Shown here: positions 15,900 through 21,712 of the stretch, piece after piece | Layout of the letters: every line of letters begins with the position of its first letter | Numbering within the stretch: the stretch's first letter is position 1 | NCBI GenBank assembly: GCA_005882155.1 | Contig: VBCQ01000041.1 | Span: 1 to 21,712 of the forward strand | DNA length: 21,712 nucleotides | Reading direction: 5' to 3' | DNA from: Betaproteobacteria bacterium | GTDB taxonomy: Bacteria > Pseudomonadota > Gammaproteobacteria > Burkholderiales > Burkholderiaceae_C | The notes under the pieces: generated by a model | What the model was told of the DNA's origin: nothing | The model's input: the letters and a program-made list of their open reading frames with translations, nothing else | Databases searched by the model: none | Position numbers and translations under genes: made by a program

Positions 15900-15935
15900 G
15901 TAGAGTCGCAGCGTGTCCATTGCGCGGGATATCCA

Positions 15936-17189
15936 ATGAGCCCGATCACGTCGCTGCTGGAGAGAAAGCTCGCCACCTTGTCGGTGCCGCTGGCCGTCGA
16001 TCTGCCGAACGGCGAGCGCGTCGGCGCGACCGATCCGCGCGTCGTGCTGCGGCTGCACGAGCTGGCGCCGCTGACCAAGCTGGCGGCAGGGCAGATCGGC
16101 CGCGTCGCCGAAGACCATGTCGAAGGCCGCCTCGAGCTCGACGGGCCGATGCGCGACGTGATGCGCATCGCCGCGCAGATGATCGGCAACGACCCGACGC
16201 GCGGCGAGCCGAATGGCGCGCCGCTGCGCTGGTGGGGCGACCTGACGCGGCAGAGCCGCTCGCGCGCGCGCCACCACAAGAAGGCCGACGAGCGCCAGGT
16301 CCAGTTCCACTACGACGTGTCGGACGATTTCTACGCGCTCTGGCTCGATCCGCGGCGCGTCTACTCTTGCGCCTACTTCCGCGACACCGACATGACGCTT
16401 TCGCAGGCGCAGGAAGCCAAGCTCGACCATGTCTGTCGCAAGCTGATGCTGCACGAGGGCGAGCGCTTTCTCGACATTGGCGCCGGCTGGGGCGCGCTGC
16501 TGCTGTGGGCGGCCGAGAACTACGGCGTCGTCGCGCACGGCATCACGCTGAGCAAGAACCAGCATGCGCATGTGAACCGGCTGATCGACGAGCGCGGCCT
16601 GCGCGGGCGGGTGACGATGGAGCTGCGCGACTATCGCGACCTGCCGGTGAGCGAGCCGTTCGACAAGATCGCCTCGATCGGCATGTTCGAGCATGTCGGG
16701 CGGGCGCTGCTTCCGAAGTATTTCCGAACCATCTTCGCGCTGCTGAAGCCGGGCGGCTTGCTGATGAACCACGGCATCACCTCCGGCGGAACGCGCAACG
16801 ACCAGCTCGGCGCCGGCATGGGCGAGTTCATCGAGCGCTACATCTTCCCCGGCGGCGAGCTGCTGCACGTGTCGAACGTGCTGAAGGTGCTGAGCGAGGC
16901 CGGGCTCGAGCCGCTCGACCTCGAGAACCTGCGGCCGCACTACGGCCGCACGCTGTGGTCGTGGAGCGACGCGCTCGAAGCCAAGCTCGATGAAGCACGA
17001 CAAACCACGCGCGAGAGCGTCGTTCGCGCCTACCGGCTCTACCTCGCAGGCAGTGCGATGTGCTTCGAGCAGGGCTGGATCTCGCTGTACCAGATGCTCG
17101 CGTCACGTCCCAGCGGCAAGGTGTCGGACGGCGTGATGCCCGGGGCACAATCGGACTATCCGTTCAACCGGTCGTACATGTACCGATGA
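15936..17189 (+). CDS. cyclopropane-fatty-acyl-phospholipid synthase-like methyltransferase
   Basis: A 417-residue SAM-dependent methyltransferase of the CFA synthase/mycolic acid cyclopropane synthase family. It transfers a methylene or methyl group to the double bond of membrane phospholipid acyl chains. An N-terminal domain (about 1-115) precedes the catalytic core: HYDVSDDFYALWLD (125-138), C145 (YSCAYF), the SAM motif FLDIGAGWGALLLW (178-191), E252-H253 (MFEHVG), and a C-terminal RAYRLYLAGSAMCFEQG, all typical of the family. A GGGA-like ribosome-binding site precedes ATG 15936, 36 bp after the terminator. The stop overlaps the start of the DUF1840 gene by 4 nt. Other lipid modifications by this family are possible. 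Confidence 0.88.
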   Translation: MSPITSLLERKLATLSVPLAVDLPNGERVGATDPRVVLRLHELAPLTKLAAGQIGRVAEDHVEGRLELDGPMRDVMRIAAQMIGNDPTRGEPNGAPLRWWGDLTRQSRSRARHHKKADERQVQFHYDVSDDFYALWLDPRRVYSCAYFRDTDMTLSQAQEAKLDHVCRKLMLHEGERFLDIGAGWGALLLWAAENYGVVAHGITLSKNQHAHVNRLIDERGLRGRVTMELRDYRDLPVSEPFDKIASIGMFEHVGRALLPKYFRTIFALLKPGGLLMNHGITSGGTRNDQLGAGMGEFIERYIFPGGELLHVSNVLKVLSEAGLEPLDLENLRPHYGRTLWSWSDALEAKLDEARQTTRESVVRAYRLYLAGSAMCFEQGWISLYQMLASRPSGKVSDGVMPGAQSDYPFNRSYMYR

Positions 17190-17509
17190 TCTACAAGTTC
17201 AAGTCCAAGGCCGCCGGCGACGTGATCATGATGGGGCCGAGCGGCGACCAGGTGCTGCGCCTGATCGGCAAGGACCCGGCGGCCAAGGGCATCATCGAGC
17301 CGGCGGCGATGCCGCAGGCGATGGCCGCGATCGAGCGCGCCATCAGCGCCGACGAAGCGGCACGCAAGCAAGCCGAGGCCGAGGCCGAAGCGGCCGGCGA
17401 AGCGCTGCCGCCGCGCGAGCGCGTCAGCCTGCGCCAGCGCGCCTGGCCGCTGGTCGAGATGATGAAGCGCTCGCATGCGGCCGGCAAAGAAATCGTCTGG
17501 GGTGTTTGA
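17186..17509 (+). CDS. DUF1840 domain protein
   Basis: The product has 107 residues starting at ATG 17186, overlapping the methyltransferase stop (ATGA). An upstream in-frame ATG at 17060 only reads through the previous gene. The sequence MIYKFKSKAAGDVIMMGPSGDQVLRLIGKDPAAKGIIEP is the hallmark of DUF1840, a small conserved protein of unknown function largely restricted to betaproteobacteria. A charged, alanine- and glutamate-rich helix (about 55-75) follows, then RQRAWPLVEMMKRSHAAGKEIVWGV. No function can be assigned. Confidence 0.92.
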   Translation: MIYKFKSKAAGDVIMMGPSGDQVLRLIGKDPAAKGIIEPAAMPQAMAAIERAISADEAARKQAEAEAEAAGEALPPRERVSLRQRAWPLVEMMKRSHAAGKEIVWGV

Positions 17510-17521
17510 GGAATCGCGATC

Positions 17522-18154
17522 ATGAAGATCTGGAGCGACAGCTGGATCAACGGCGAGCGAATTCCGCCGAAGTACGCCGCCGGCAAGCTGCAGCCGGGAG
17601 CGAGCGGCGTGACGTTCTCCGACAACCTGAATCCGCATCTGGCGTGGAGCGAGGTGCCCGCGGGAACGCAGTCGCTGGCGCTGATCTGCCACGACTTCGA
17701 TGTGCCGAGCCGCGGTGACGACGTGAACCAAAGCGACCGCGAAGTGCCGGCCGACCTGCCGCGCGTCGACTTCTTCCACTGGGTCGTCGTCGACCTGCCG
17801 GCGAGCCTATCGGAGATCGCCGAAGGCGAATTCAGCCGCGGCTTCACGCCGCGCGGCAAGCTCGGCCCGGCAACGCTGCACGGCGCGCGCCATGGCCTCA
17901 ACGACTACACCGGTTGGTTCGCGGCCGACGCCGAAATGGCGGGCGACTACTACGGCTACGACGGGCCGTTCCCGCCGTTCAACGACTCGCTGGTGCACCA
18001 CTACGTGTTCACGTTGTATGCACTCGCCGTCGCACGCGCCCCGGTCGAAGGCACGTTCACCGGCCCGCAGGTGCGTCAGGCGATCTACCCGCATGTGCTC
18101 GGCGAAGCGACGCTGTCGGGCACCTACACGCTGAACCGGCGCTTGAGCAGCTGA
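17522..18154 (+). CDS. YbhB/YbcL-like (PEBP/Raf kinase inhibitor-like) protein
   Basis: A 210-residue cytosolic protein of the phosphatidylethanolamine-binding protein superfamily. The ligand-pocket motifs are LNPHLAWSEVPAGTQSLALICHDFDVP (about 38-65), FFHWVVVDLPASLSEIAEG (about 83-102), and GYDGPFPPFNDSLVHHYVFTLYAL (about 148-170). At 210 residues it is longer than E. coli YbhB because of an insertion after the HDFDVP motif (DVNQSDREVPADLPR). The bacterial role is unclear; inhibition of proteases or kinases has been proposed for relatives. It starts 12 bp after the DUF1840 stop and ends 3 bp before the next gene, so it is probably part of the same transcript. Confidence 0.88.
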   Translation: MKIWSDSWINGERIPPKYAAGKLQPGASGVTFSDNLNPHLAWSEVPAGTQSLALICHDFDVPSRGDDVNQSDREVPADLPRVDFFHWVVVDLPASLSEIAEGEFSRGFTPRGKLGPATLHGARHGLNDYTGWFAADAEMAGDYYGYDGPFPPFNDSLVHHYVFTLYALAVARAPVEGTFTGPQVRQAIYPHVLGEATLSGTYTLNRRLSS

Positions 18155-18157
18155 CCG

Positions 18158-18820
18158 ATGCTCGACCACGCCACCCGCATCCTCGCCATCCGCCATGGGG
18201 AAACGGCCTGGAACGTCGACACGCGGATCCAGGGACAGCTCGATGTGCCATTGAACGACACCGGCCGCTGGCAGGCACAGCGCCTGGGGCGTGCGGTGGC
18301 CGACGAGCGCATCGACGCGGTCTACGCGAGCGACCTCGCGCGCGCCTACGAAACCGCGCAAGCCGTCGCGACGGAAAGCGGCCAGCCCATCGTCACCGAC
18401 AGCGGCCTGCGCGAGCGCCACTTCGGCGAATTCGAAGGCTTCACCTGGAAAGAGATTCAGCAGCGCTGGCCGCAGGAGAGCGAGCGCTGGCGCCAGCGCG
18501 ACCTCGACTTCGCACCGGCTCGTGGCGAATCGCTGCGCCAGTTCTATGCCCGCTGTGTCGCCGCGGCAACGCGCATCGCAGCGGCGCACCCCGGCCAGAC
18601 GGTCGCGATGATTGCGCATGGCGGGGTGATGGATTGCCTGTATCGCGCTGCGTCGCGCATCAGCCTGCATGCCCCGCGCTCGTGGCAGCTCGGCAATGCG
18701 AGCATCAATCGGCTGCTCTTTTGCGCCGGCAATTTCACGCTGGTCGGCTGGAGCGACACCTTCCATCTCGACGACACGGCGCTCGACGAGACCAACGACC
18801 GGGTCGGCAACGCGGCCTGA
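18158..18820 (+). CDS. histidine phosphatase family protein (GpmB/CobC-like)
   Basis: A 220-residue phosphatase of the phosphoglycerate mutase-like branch. The catalytic RHGE motif is R12-H13-G14-E15 (ILAIRHGETAWN). R62, E86 (LRERHFGEFEG) and H154 (MIAHGGVMDCLYRA) complete the pocket. The N-terminal histidine forms the phosphohistidine intermediate. The family acts on small phosphorylated metabolites (alpha-ribazole phosphate, phosphoserine, nucleotides); the substrate here is unknown, and no cobalamin genes are adjacent. It starts 3 bp after the PEBP stop and is followed 7 bp later by the aldolase-like gene, suggesting co-transcription. Confidence 0.9.
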   Translation: MLDHATRILAIRHGETAWNVDTRIQGQLDVPLNDTGRWQAQRLGRAVADERIDAVYASDLARAYETAQAVATESGQPIVTDSGLRERHFGEFEGFTWKEIQQRWPQESERWRQRDLDFAPARGESLRQFYARCVAAATRIAAAHPGQTVAMIAHGGVMDCLYRAASRISLHAPRSWQLGNASINRLLFCAGNFTLVGWSDTFHLDDTALDETNDRVGNAA

Positions 18821-18827
18821 CATCACG

Positions 18828-19937
18828 ATGACTGCGGCAGCGCAAATCGGCGATGGCGTCGATGCGATCGATACGCCGGCACTCGTCATCGACCTCGACG
18901 CGATGGAGCGCAACCTCGCGCGCATGGCCGAGTTCGCCCGCACCCACGGCATTCGCTTGCGGCCGCACGCGAAGATGCACAAGAGCGCCGCGATCGCGCG
19001 GCTCCAGATCGGCGCCGGTGCGGTCGGCGTCTGCGTGCAGAAGACGAGCGAGGCCGAGGCGCTGGCCGACGGCGGCATCGCCGACATCTTCATCAGCAAC
19101 GAAGTCATCGCGCCGGCCAAGCTCGAGCGCGTGGCGGAATTGGCGAAGCGAATCCGGCTCGCGATCGCGGTCGATTCGTCGCTCGGCATCGAACGCCTCG
19201 CGGCCGCGTTGAAGCTTGCCGGCAGCATGGTCGAAGTGTTCGTCGAGATCGACGTCGGCCAAGGCCGCTGCGGCGTCGCGCCCACCGCGGCCGGCGCGCT
19301 CGCCCAGCAAGTCGTCTCGCATGGCTTGCGCTTCGCCGGCGTGCAGGCCTATCACGGCCGCGCGCAGCACTTGCGCACGGTGGCGGAGCGTGAGGCGGCG
19401 GTGCGCCATGCAGTCAGTCTGGCGCGCAGTGCGCAGGCGGCAATCAGCGGCGCGGGCATCGTCTGCCCGCTCGTCACCGGCGCCGGCACCGGCAGCTTCG
19501 CGATCGAAGCGGCGGCCGGCGTGCTCGGCGAGCTGCAGGCCGGCAGCTACTTGTTCATGGACCGCGACTACGCCGACAACGAGCCGACGCCGCATGCACC
19601 GGCGTTCGAGCAGGCGCTGTTCGTCAAGAGCCAGGTGATGAGCCGCGGCCATTCGCATGCGGTCGTCGATGCCGGCCACAAGGCACATGCGATCGATTCG
19701 GGTCTGCCGCGCGTCTGGGGCTTGGATTCCGAGTACGCCAACGGCGGCGACGAGCACGGAATCCTGCGAGCGCACCGCGAAGCGCTGCCCGCGCTCGGCG
19801 ATACGGTGTGGCTCGTCCCCGGCCACTGCGATCCGACGGTGAACCTGCACGATCACTACGTCGCGGTGCGCGGCGGGCTCGCGCACGGCAGTGTCGAGGC
19901 GGTGTGGACGATCGATGCGCGCGGTGCCGTGCGTTAA
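18828..19937 (+). CDS. D-threonine aldolase/DSD1-family PLP enzyme
   Basis: The product has 369 residues from ATG 18828; an earlier ATG at 18669 in the same frame only reads through the phosphatase gene. It is a fold-type III (alanine racemase-like) PLP enzyme. The PLP lysine lies in RPHAKMHK (45-52, most likely K49), after the typical DAIDTPALVIDLDAMERNLARM start. The divalent-metal site is PGHCDPTVN (H333, C334, D335). Members cleave D-threonine or 3-hydroxy-D-aspartate to glycine plus aldehyde or glyoxylate, or dehydrate D-serine. The metal motif fits all of these, so the exact substrate is open. It is 7 bp after the phosphatase gene. Confidence 0.88.
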   Translation: MTAAAQIGDGVDAIDTPALVIDLDAMERNLARMAEFARTHGIRLRPHAKMHKSAAIARLQIGAGAVGVCVQKTSEAEALADGGIADIFISNEVIAPAKLERVAELAKRIRLAIAVDSSLGIERLAAALKLAGSMVEVFVEIDVGQGRCGVAPTAAGALAQQVVSHGLRFAGVQAYHGRAQHLRTVAEREAAVRHAVSLARSAQAAISGAGIVCPLVTGAGTGSFAIEAAAGVLGELQAGSYLFMDRDYADNEPTPHAPAFEQALFVKSQVMSRGHSHAVVDAGHKAHAIDSGLPRVWGLDSEYANGGDEHGILRAHREALPALGDTVWLVPGHCDPTVNLHDHYVAVRGGLAHGSVEAVWTIDARGAVR

Positions 19938-19988
19938 GCCGGGTCCGCCCTCTACCGTGGTGAGTTCATCCGCGCGATCATCGCGGCC

Positions 19989-21086
19989 ATGACCGGACCG
20001 CAAATCATCGTCCTCGCGACCCCGGTGTTCCTGCTGCTGATCGGCGTGGAGTTTCTTGTTGGACTCAAGCGCGGCAAGAACACTTATCGCCTCAATGACG
20101 CGCTCAACAGCATCGGGCTTGGCATCATGAGCCAGCTCATCGGCGTGTTCAGCAAGCTGATGAACATCGGTATCTACACGCTGGTGTTCGCCCATCTGGC
20201 ACTGTGGCAGCTGCCGAGCAACGCGCTGTGGGTCTGGCTCTTCGGCCTGCTGTTCTACGACCTGTGCTACTACTGGCGCCACCGCTTCGGACATACCGTC
20301 GCGCTGTTCTGGGCCGCTCACGTGGTGCACCACCAAAGCGAGGACTACAACCTCTCGACCGCGTTGCGGCAGACCTCGACCGGCTGGGTCGGCGACTGGA
20401 TCTTCTACTTGCCGATGGCGCTGCTCGGCGTTCCGCCGCTCGTGTTCGGCACGGTCGCGCTGATCGACCTGCTGTACCAGTACTGGGTCCACACGCAGCA
20501 GATCGGACGCCTTGGCTGGTTCGACCGCTGGTTCTGCGCGCCGAGCAATCACCGCGTCCATCACGCCGTCAACGACAAGTACCTCGACCGCAACTACGGG
20601 GGCATCCTGATCGTCTGGGATCGCTTGTTCCGCAGCTTCGAAGAAGAAGACGATGCCGAGCCTTGCATCTACGGCACGCGCGGCCCGCTGCGCAGCTGGA
20701 ACCCGGTCTGGGCCAATCTGCAGAACTACGCCGACATGGCGAAGGACGCATGGCGCGCGAAGCGCTGGTCCGACAAGCTGCGCGTCTGGTTCATGCACCC
20801 CGGCTGGCGCCCTGCTGACGTGGCGGCGCGCTGGCCCAAGCCGGCGTTCGACATCCGCCAGGTGCAGCTCTACAACCCGCCGCTGTCGCGCGCCGCGATG
20901 TGGACCGCTGGCATCTTGTTCGTGCTGCTGCTGAATGCGACGACGGCGTTTCTCTGGTTCTCGCACACGCTGACGCTCACGCAGCAGCTTGCCGCCGCGC
21001 TCGGCATCATCGCCGGCCTGTGGCTCGTCGGGGCGATCTGCACGCCGCGCTCGGCGGCGATGAAGACTGAAGGCGTCGCGGCTTAG
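19989..21086 (+). CDS. sterol desaturase/fatty acid hydroxylase family membrane protein
   Basis: A 365-residue integral membrane di-iron enzyme. The histidine boxes are HRFGH (98-102), HVVHH (111-115) and HRVHH (188-192), with additional conserved H168 (YWVHTQ). Hydrophobic segments lie at about 5-24, 40-70, 78-95, 135-165, 302-322 and 334-351, so the C-terminus has two extra membrane helices. YDLCYYWRHRFGH and NHRVHHAVNDKYLDRNYGGILIVWDRLF resemble the alkylglycerol-monooxygenase-like branch more than true sterol desaturases. Reactions in the family are O2-dependent hydroxylation or desaturation of lipids; the substrate is unknown. There is a 51-bp gap after the aldolase gene. A repeat element lies directly downstream. 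Confidence 0.88.
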   Translation: MTGPQIIVLATPVFLLLIGVEFLVGLKRGKNTYRLNDALNSIGLGIMSQLIGVFSKLMNIGIYTLVFAHLALWQLPSNALWVWLFGLLFYDLCYYWRHRFGHTVALFWAAHVVHHQSEDYNLSTALRQTSTGWVGDWIFYLPMALLGVPPLVFGTVALIDLLYQYWVHTQQIGRLGWFDRWFCAPSNHRVHHAVNDKYLDRNYGGILIVWDRLFRSFEEEDDAEPCIYGTRGPLRSWNPVWANLQNYADMAKDAWRAKRWSDKLRVWFMHPGWRPADVAARWPKPAFDIRQVQLYNPPLSRAAMWTAGILFVLLLNATTAFLWFSHTLTLTQQLAAALGIIAGLWLVGAICTPRSAAMKTEGVAA

Positions 21087-21101
21087 TCGACTCCCGTTCG
21101 C

Positions 21102-21209
21102 CCTGAGCTTGTCGAAGGGCCCGTGCATCCTGAGCCTGTCGAAGGACCTGAGCTTGTCGAAGGGCCCGTGCATCCTGAGCCTGTCGAAGGACCTGAGCTT
21201 GTCGAAGGG
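21102..21209 (+). repeat. tandem 45-bp units within the repeat element
   Basis: Five direct core copies start at 21102, 21129, 21147, 21174 and 21192. They alternate CCTGAGCTTGTCGAAGGG and CCTGAGCCTGTCGAAGGA, separated by CCCGTGCAT after the first and third. The 45-bp pair (21102-21146) is repeated exactly at 21147-21191, and a third copy is started. Confidence 0.9.
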
Positions 21210-21225
21210 CTTCGACAGGCTCAGG
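21192..21225. other. long hairpin at the right end of the repeat element
   Basis: The core at 21192-21207 pairs with its inverse copy at 21210-21225. This gives a 16-bp stem with one mismatch (a G-U pair in plus-strand RNA) and a 2-nt loop. It lies 106 bp after the hydroxylase-family gene and could stop or protect its mRNA. No T-tract follows, so it is not called as an intrinsic terminator. Confidence 0.7.
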
Positions 21226-21275
21226 CCGAACGGGGTTTGTTCAGCGAGCCCCCGCAAAAACCCGCATGGGACTTT

Positions 21276-21298
21276 CCCGCAAACCCGTTTTTTGCGGG
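21276..21298. other. short hairpin before the second IclR gene
   Basis: CCCGCAAA (21276-21283) and TTTGCGGG (21291-21298) form a perfect 8-bp stem with a 7-nt loop. No T-run follows on either strand. It abuts the candidate promoter of the IclR gene and may end upstream transcripts inefficiently. Confidence 0.45.
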
Positions 21299-21326
21299 TG
21301 ACAAACGCGACTTCGCTTCCTAGACT
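21298..21326 (+). promoter_or_regulatory. candidate sigma-70 promoter of the second IclR gene
   Basis: GTGACA (21298-21303, five of six to TTGACA) and TAGACT (21321-21326, four of six to TATAAT) are separated by 17 bp. The predicted transcription start near 21333 falls inside the first operator palindrome, which fits autorepression. Confidence 0.45.
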
Positions 21327-21329
21327 TGC

Positions 21330-21365
21330 GTTCTGTTAGATGAACGACGTTCAGCCAGCTGAACG
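21330..21365. promoter_or_regulatory. candidate IclR operator: tandem GTTC...GAAC palindromes
   Basis: GTTCTGTTAGATGAAC (21330-21345) and GTTCAGC-CA-GCTGAAC (21349-21364, perfect arms extending to CG/CG at 21348 and 21365) are centred 19 bp apart. That is the same centre spacing as at pcaI, and the first palindrome differs little from the pcaI palindrome GTTCTGCTAATGAAC. It overlaps the first possible start codon (21340), which suggests that translation may begin at the second in-frame ATG (21391). Confidence 0.55.
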
Positions 21366-21712
21366 GCCGGATCTGATCTCTGAACCCCCGATGCTCGCCA
21401 AGTCACGCCCCTCGACACCGCTCCCGCGCCAGGCCGACAGCCCGGCGCTGGTGCCGGCGGTGACGCGTGCGCTGACCGTGCTCGACACGCTCGCCGAGCG
21501 GCGCCAGCCGATGAGCCTCGGCAAGCTGGCGAGCGAGCTCGCGTTGCCGAAGAGCAGCGTGCATGGGCTGTGCAGCACGCTGGTGTCGTTCGGCTATCTG
21601 CGCCGCCAAGACGACGGTGCTTTCGTCATCGGCCCGCGCGTGATGACGCTGGCTGAAGCCTTCGTCGCCGCGACCAACGTCGCGCAGGAGTTCAACGCGC
21701 TGTGGAAAGACG
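21340..21712 (+). CDS. IclR-family transcriptional regulator (C-terminus off window)
   Basis: About 124 codons are visible; the gene runs off the end. After a non-conserved N-terminus (MNDVQPAERPDLISEPP) comes an IclR winged helix: VPAVTRALTVLDTLAERRQPMSLGKLASELALPKSSVHGLCSTLVSFGYLRRQDDGAFVIGPRVMTLAEAF. The start is uncertain. ATG 21340 gives the longest frame but lies within a palindromic operator and only a few bases after the predicted transcription start. ATG 21391 gives MLAKSRPSTPL and leaves a normal leader. Neither has a clear Shine-Dalgarno. It is a different branch from the PcaR/PobR-like protein at the left edge; its target genes presumably lie to the right, outside the window. Confidence 0.85.
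   Translation, partial: MNDVQPAERPDLISEPPMLAKSRPSTPLPRQADSPALVPAVTRALTVLDTLAERRQPMSLGKLASELALPKSSVHGLCSTLVSFGYLRRQDDGAFVIGPRVMTLAEAFVAATNVAQEFNALWKD

Larger units (their letters stand above)
21093..21234. repeat. intergenic repeat element with 25-bp terminal inverted repeats
   Basis: The left end (21093-21117) and the inverse complement of the right end (21210-21234) match at 23 of 25 positions. Both ends consist of CCCGTTCG, one base, then the core CCTGAGC(T/C)TGTCGAAG. Between them the core is repeated as direct copies. It belongs to the family of small REP/MITE-like intergenic elements with this core, frequent in Burkholderiales and other proteobacterial genomes (from memory). Translating it gives only the low-complexity LSLSKG/LSLSKD string, not a gene. 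Confidence 0.85.

Noticed and set aside
21102..21209. CRISPR array
   Set aside because: The spacers are identical or absent, the units are 18 bp, and there are no cas genes. This is a tandem duplication in a palindromic repeat.
18735..21257. Very long minus-strand open frame of 840 codons
   Set aside because: It lies antisense to three convincing genes, is rich in Arg, Ala and His, has no recognisable domain, and reads into the repeat element. It is a high-GC shadow.
21109..21339. Open frame translating to repeated LSLSKG/LSLSKD units
   Set aside because: This is the translation of the intergenic repeat element. It has no ribosome-binding site, and the repeated peptide follows directly from the DNA repeat.

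Overview
The window is GC-rich, densely packed and reads as the chromosome of a Burkholderiales-type betaproteobacterium (Rubrivivax/Leptothrix/Methylibium-like). The grounds are a DUF1840 gene, a pcaIJF cluster with an IclR regulator of PcaR/PobR type, paired Lrp/AsnC regulators, and the intergenic repeat with core CCTGAGCTTGTCGAAGGG. The lineage is inferred from gene content, not from a marker gene. No tRNA, rRNA or CRISPR array was recognised, and no gene-free stretch exceeds 300 bases.

Region 1 (1-5,278), aromatic and amino-acid catabolism. A partial PcaR/PobR-like IclR regulator and an Lrp/AsnC regulator lie on the minus strand. The Lrp gene is divergent from an ornithine aminotransferase gene (rocD) that is broken by an internal deletion of about 71 nt. 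Convergent to it is pcaI-pcaJ-pcaF, which carries 3-oxoadipate to succinyl-CoA and acetyl-CoA. In front of pcaI a TATAAT box abuts two 15-bp GTTC-N7-GAAC palindromes.

Region 2 (5,277-7,819). A minus-strand DUF4336-like gene and a saccharopine dehydrogenase-like gene. The latter is divergent from a second Lrp/AsnC gene, a layout typical of amino-acid (probably lysine-related) catabolism under a local regulator.

Region 3 (7,909-15,899), the most distinctive part: a seven-gene cytoplasmic signalling cluster. The order is HD-GYP phosphodiesterase, PAS-PAS protein with a GGDEF domain cut off after its first residues, EAL-REC-PAS protein, HDOD protein, GAF histidine kinase, REC plus degenerate HD-GYP, and stand-alone REC. 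Most junctions overlap by 4-8 nt or nearly touch. The exception is a 131-bp gap where the GGDEF domain is lost. A strong intrinsic terminator closes the cluster. One kinase, three similar receivers and two c-di-GMP-degrading domains suggest a branched phosphorelay that lowers c-di-GMP, with the second HD-GYP domain converted to a non-catalytic role.

Region 4 (15,936-21,086). Plus-strand housekeeping and metabolic genes: a cyclopropane-fatty-acid-synthase-like methyltransferase, a DUF1840 protein, a YbhB/PEBP protein, a histidine phosphatase, a D-threonine-aldolase-like PLP enzyme, and a membrane fatty-acid-hydroxylase/sterol-desaturase family protein.

Region 5 (21,087-21,712). A 142-bp repeat element with 25-bp terminal inverted repeats and internal 45-bp duplications, then the start of a second IclR-family regulator. 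Its start region holds two tandem GTTC...GAAC palindromes with the same 19-bp spacing seen at pcaI.
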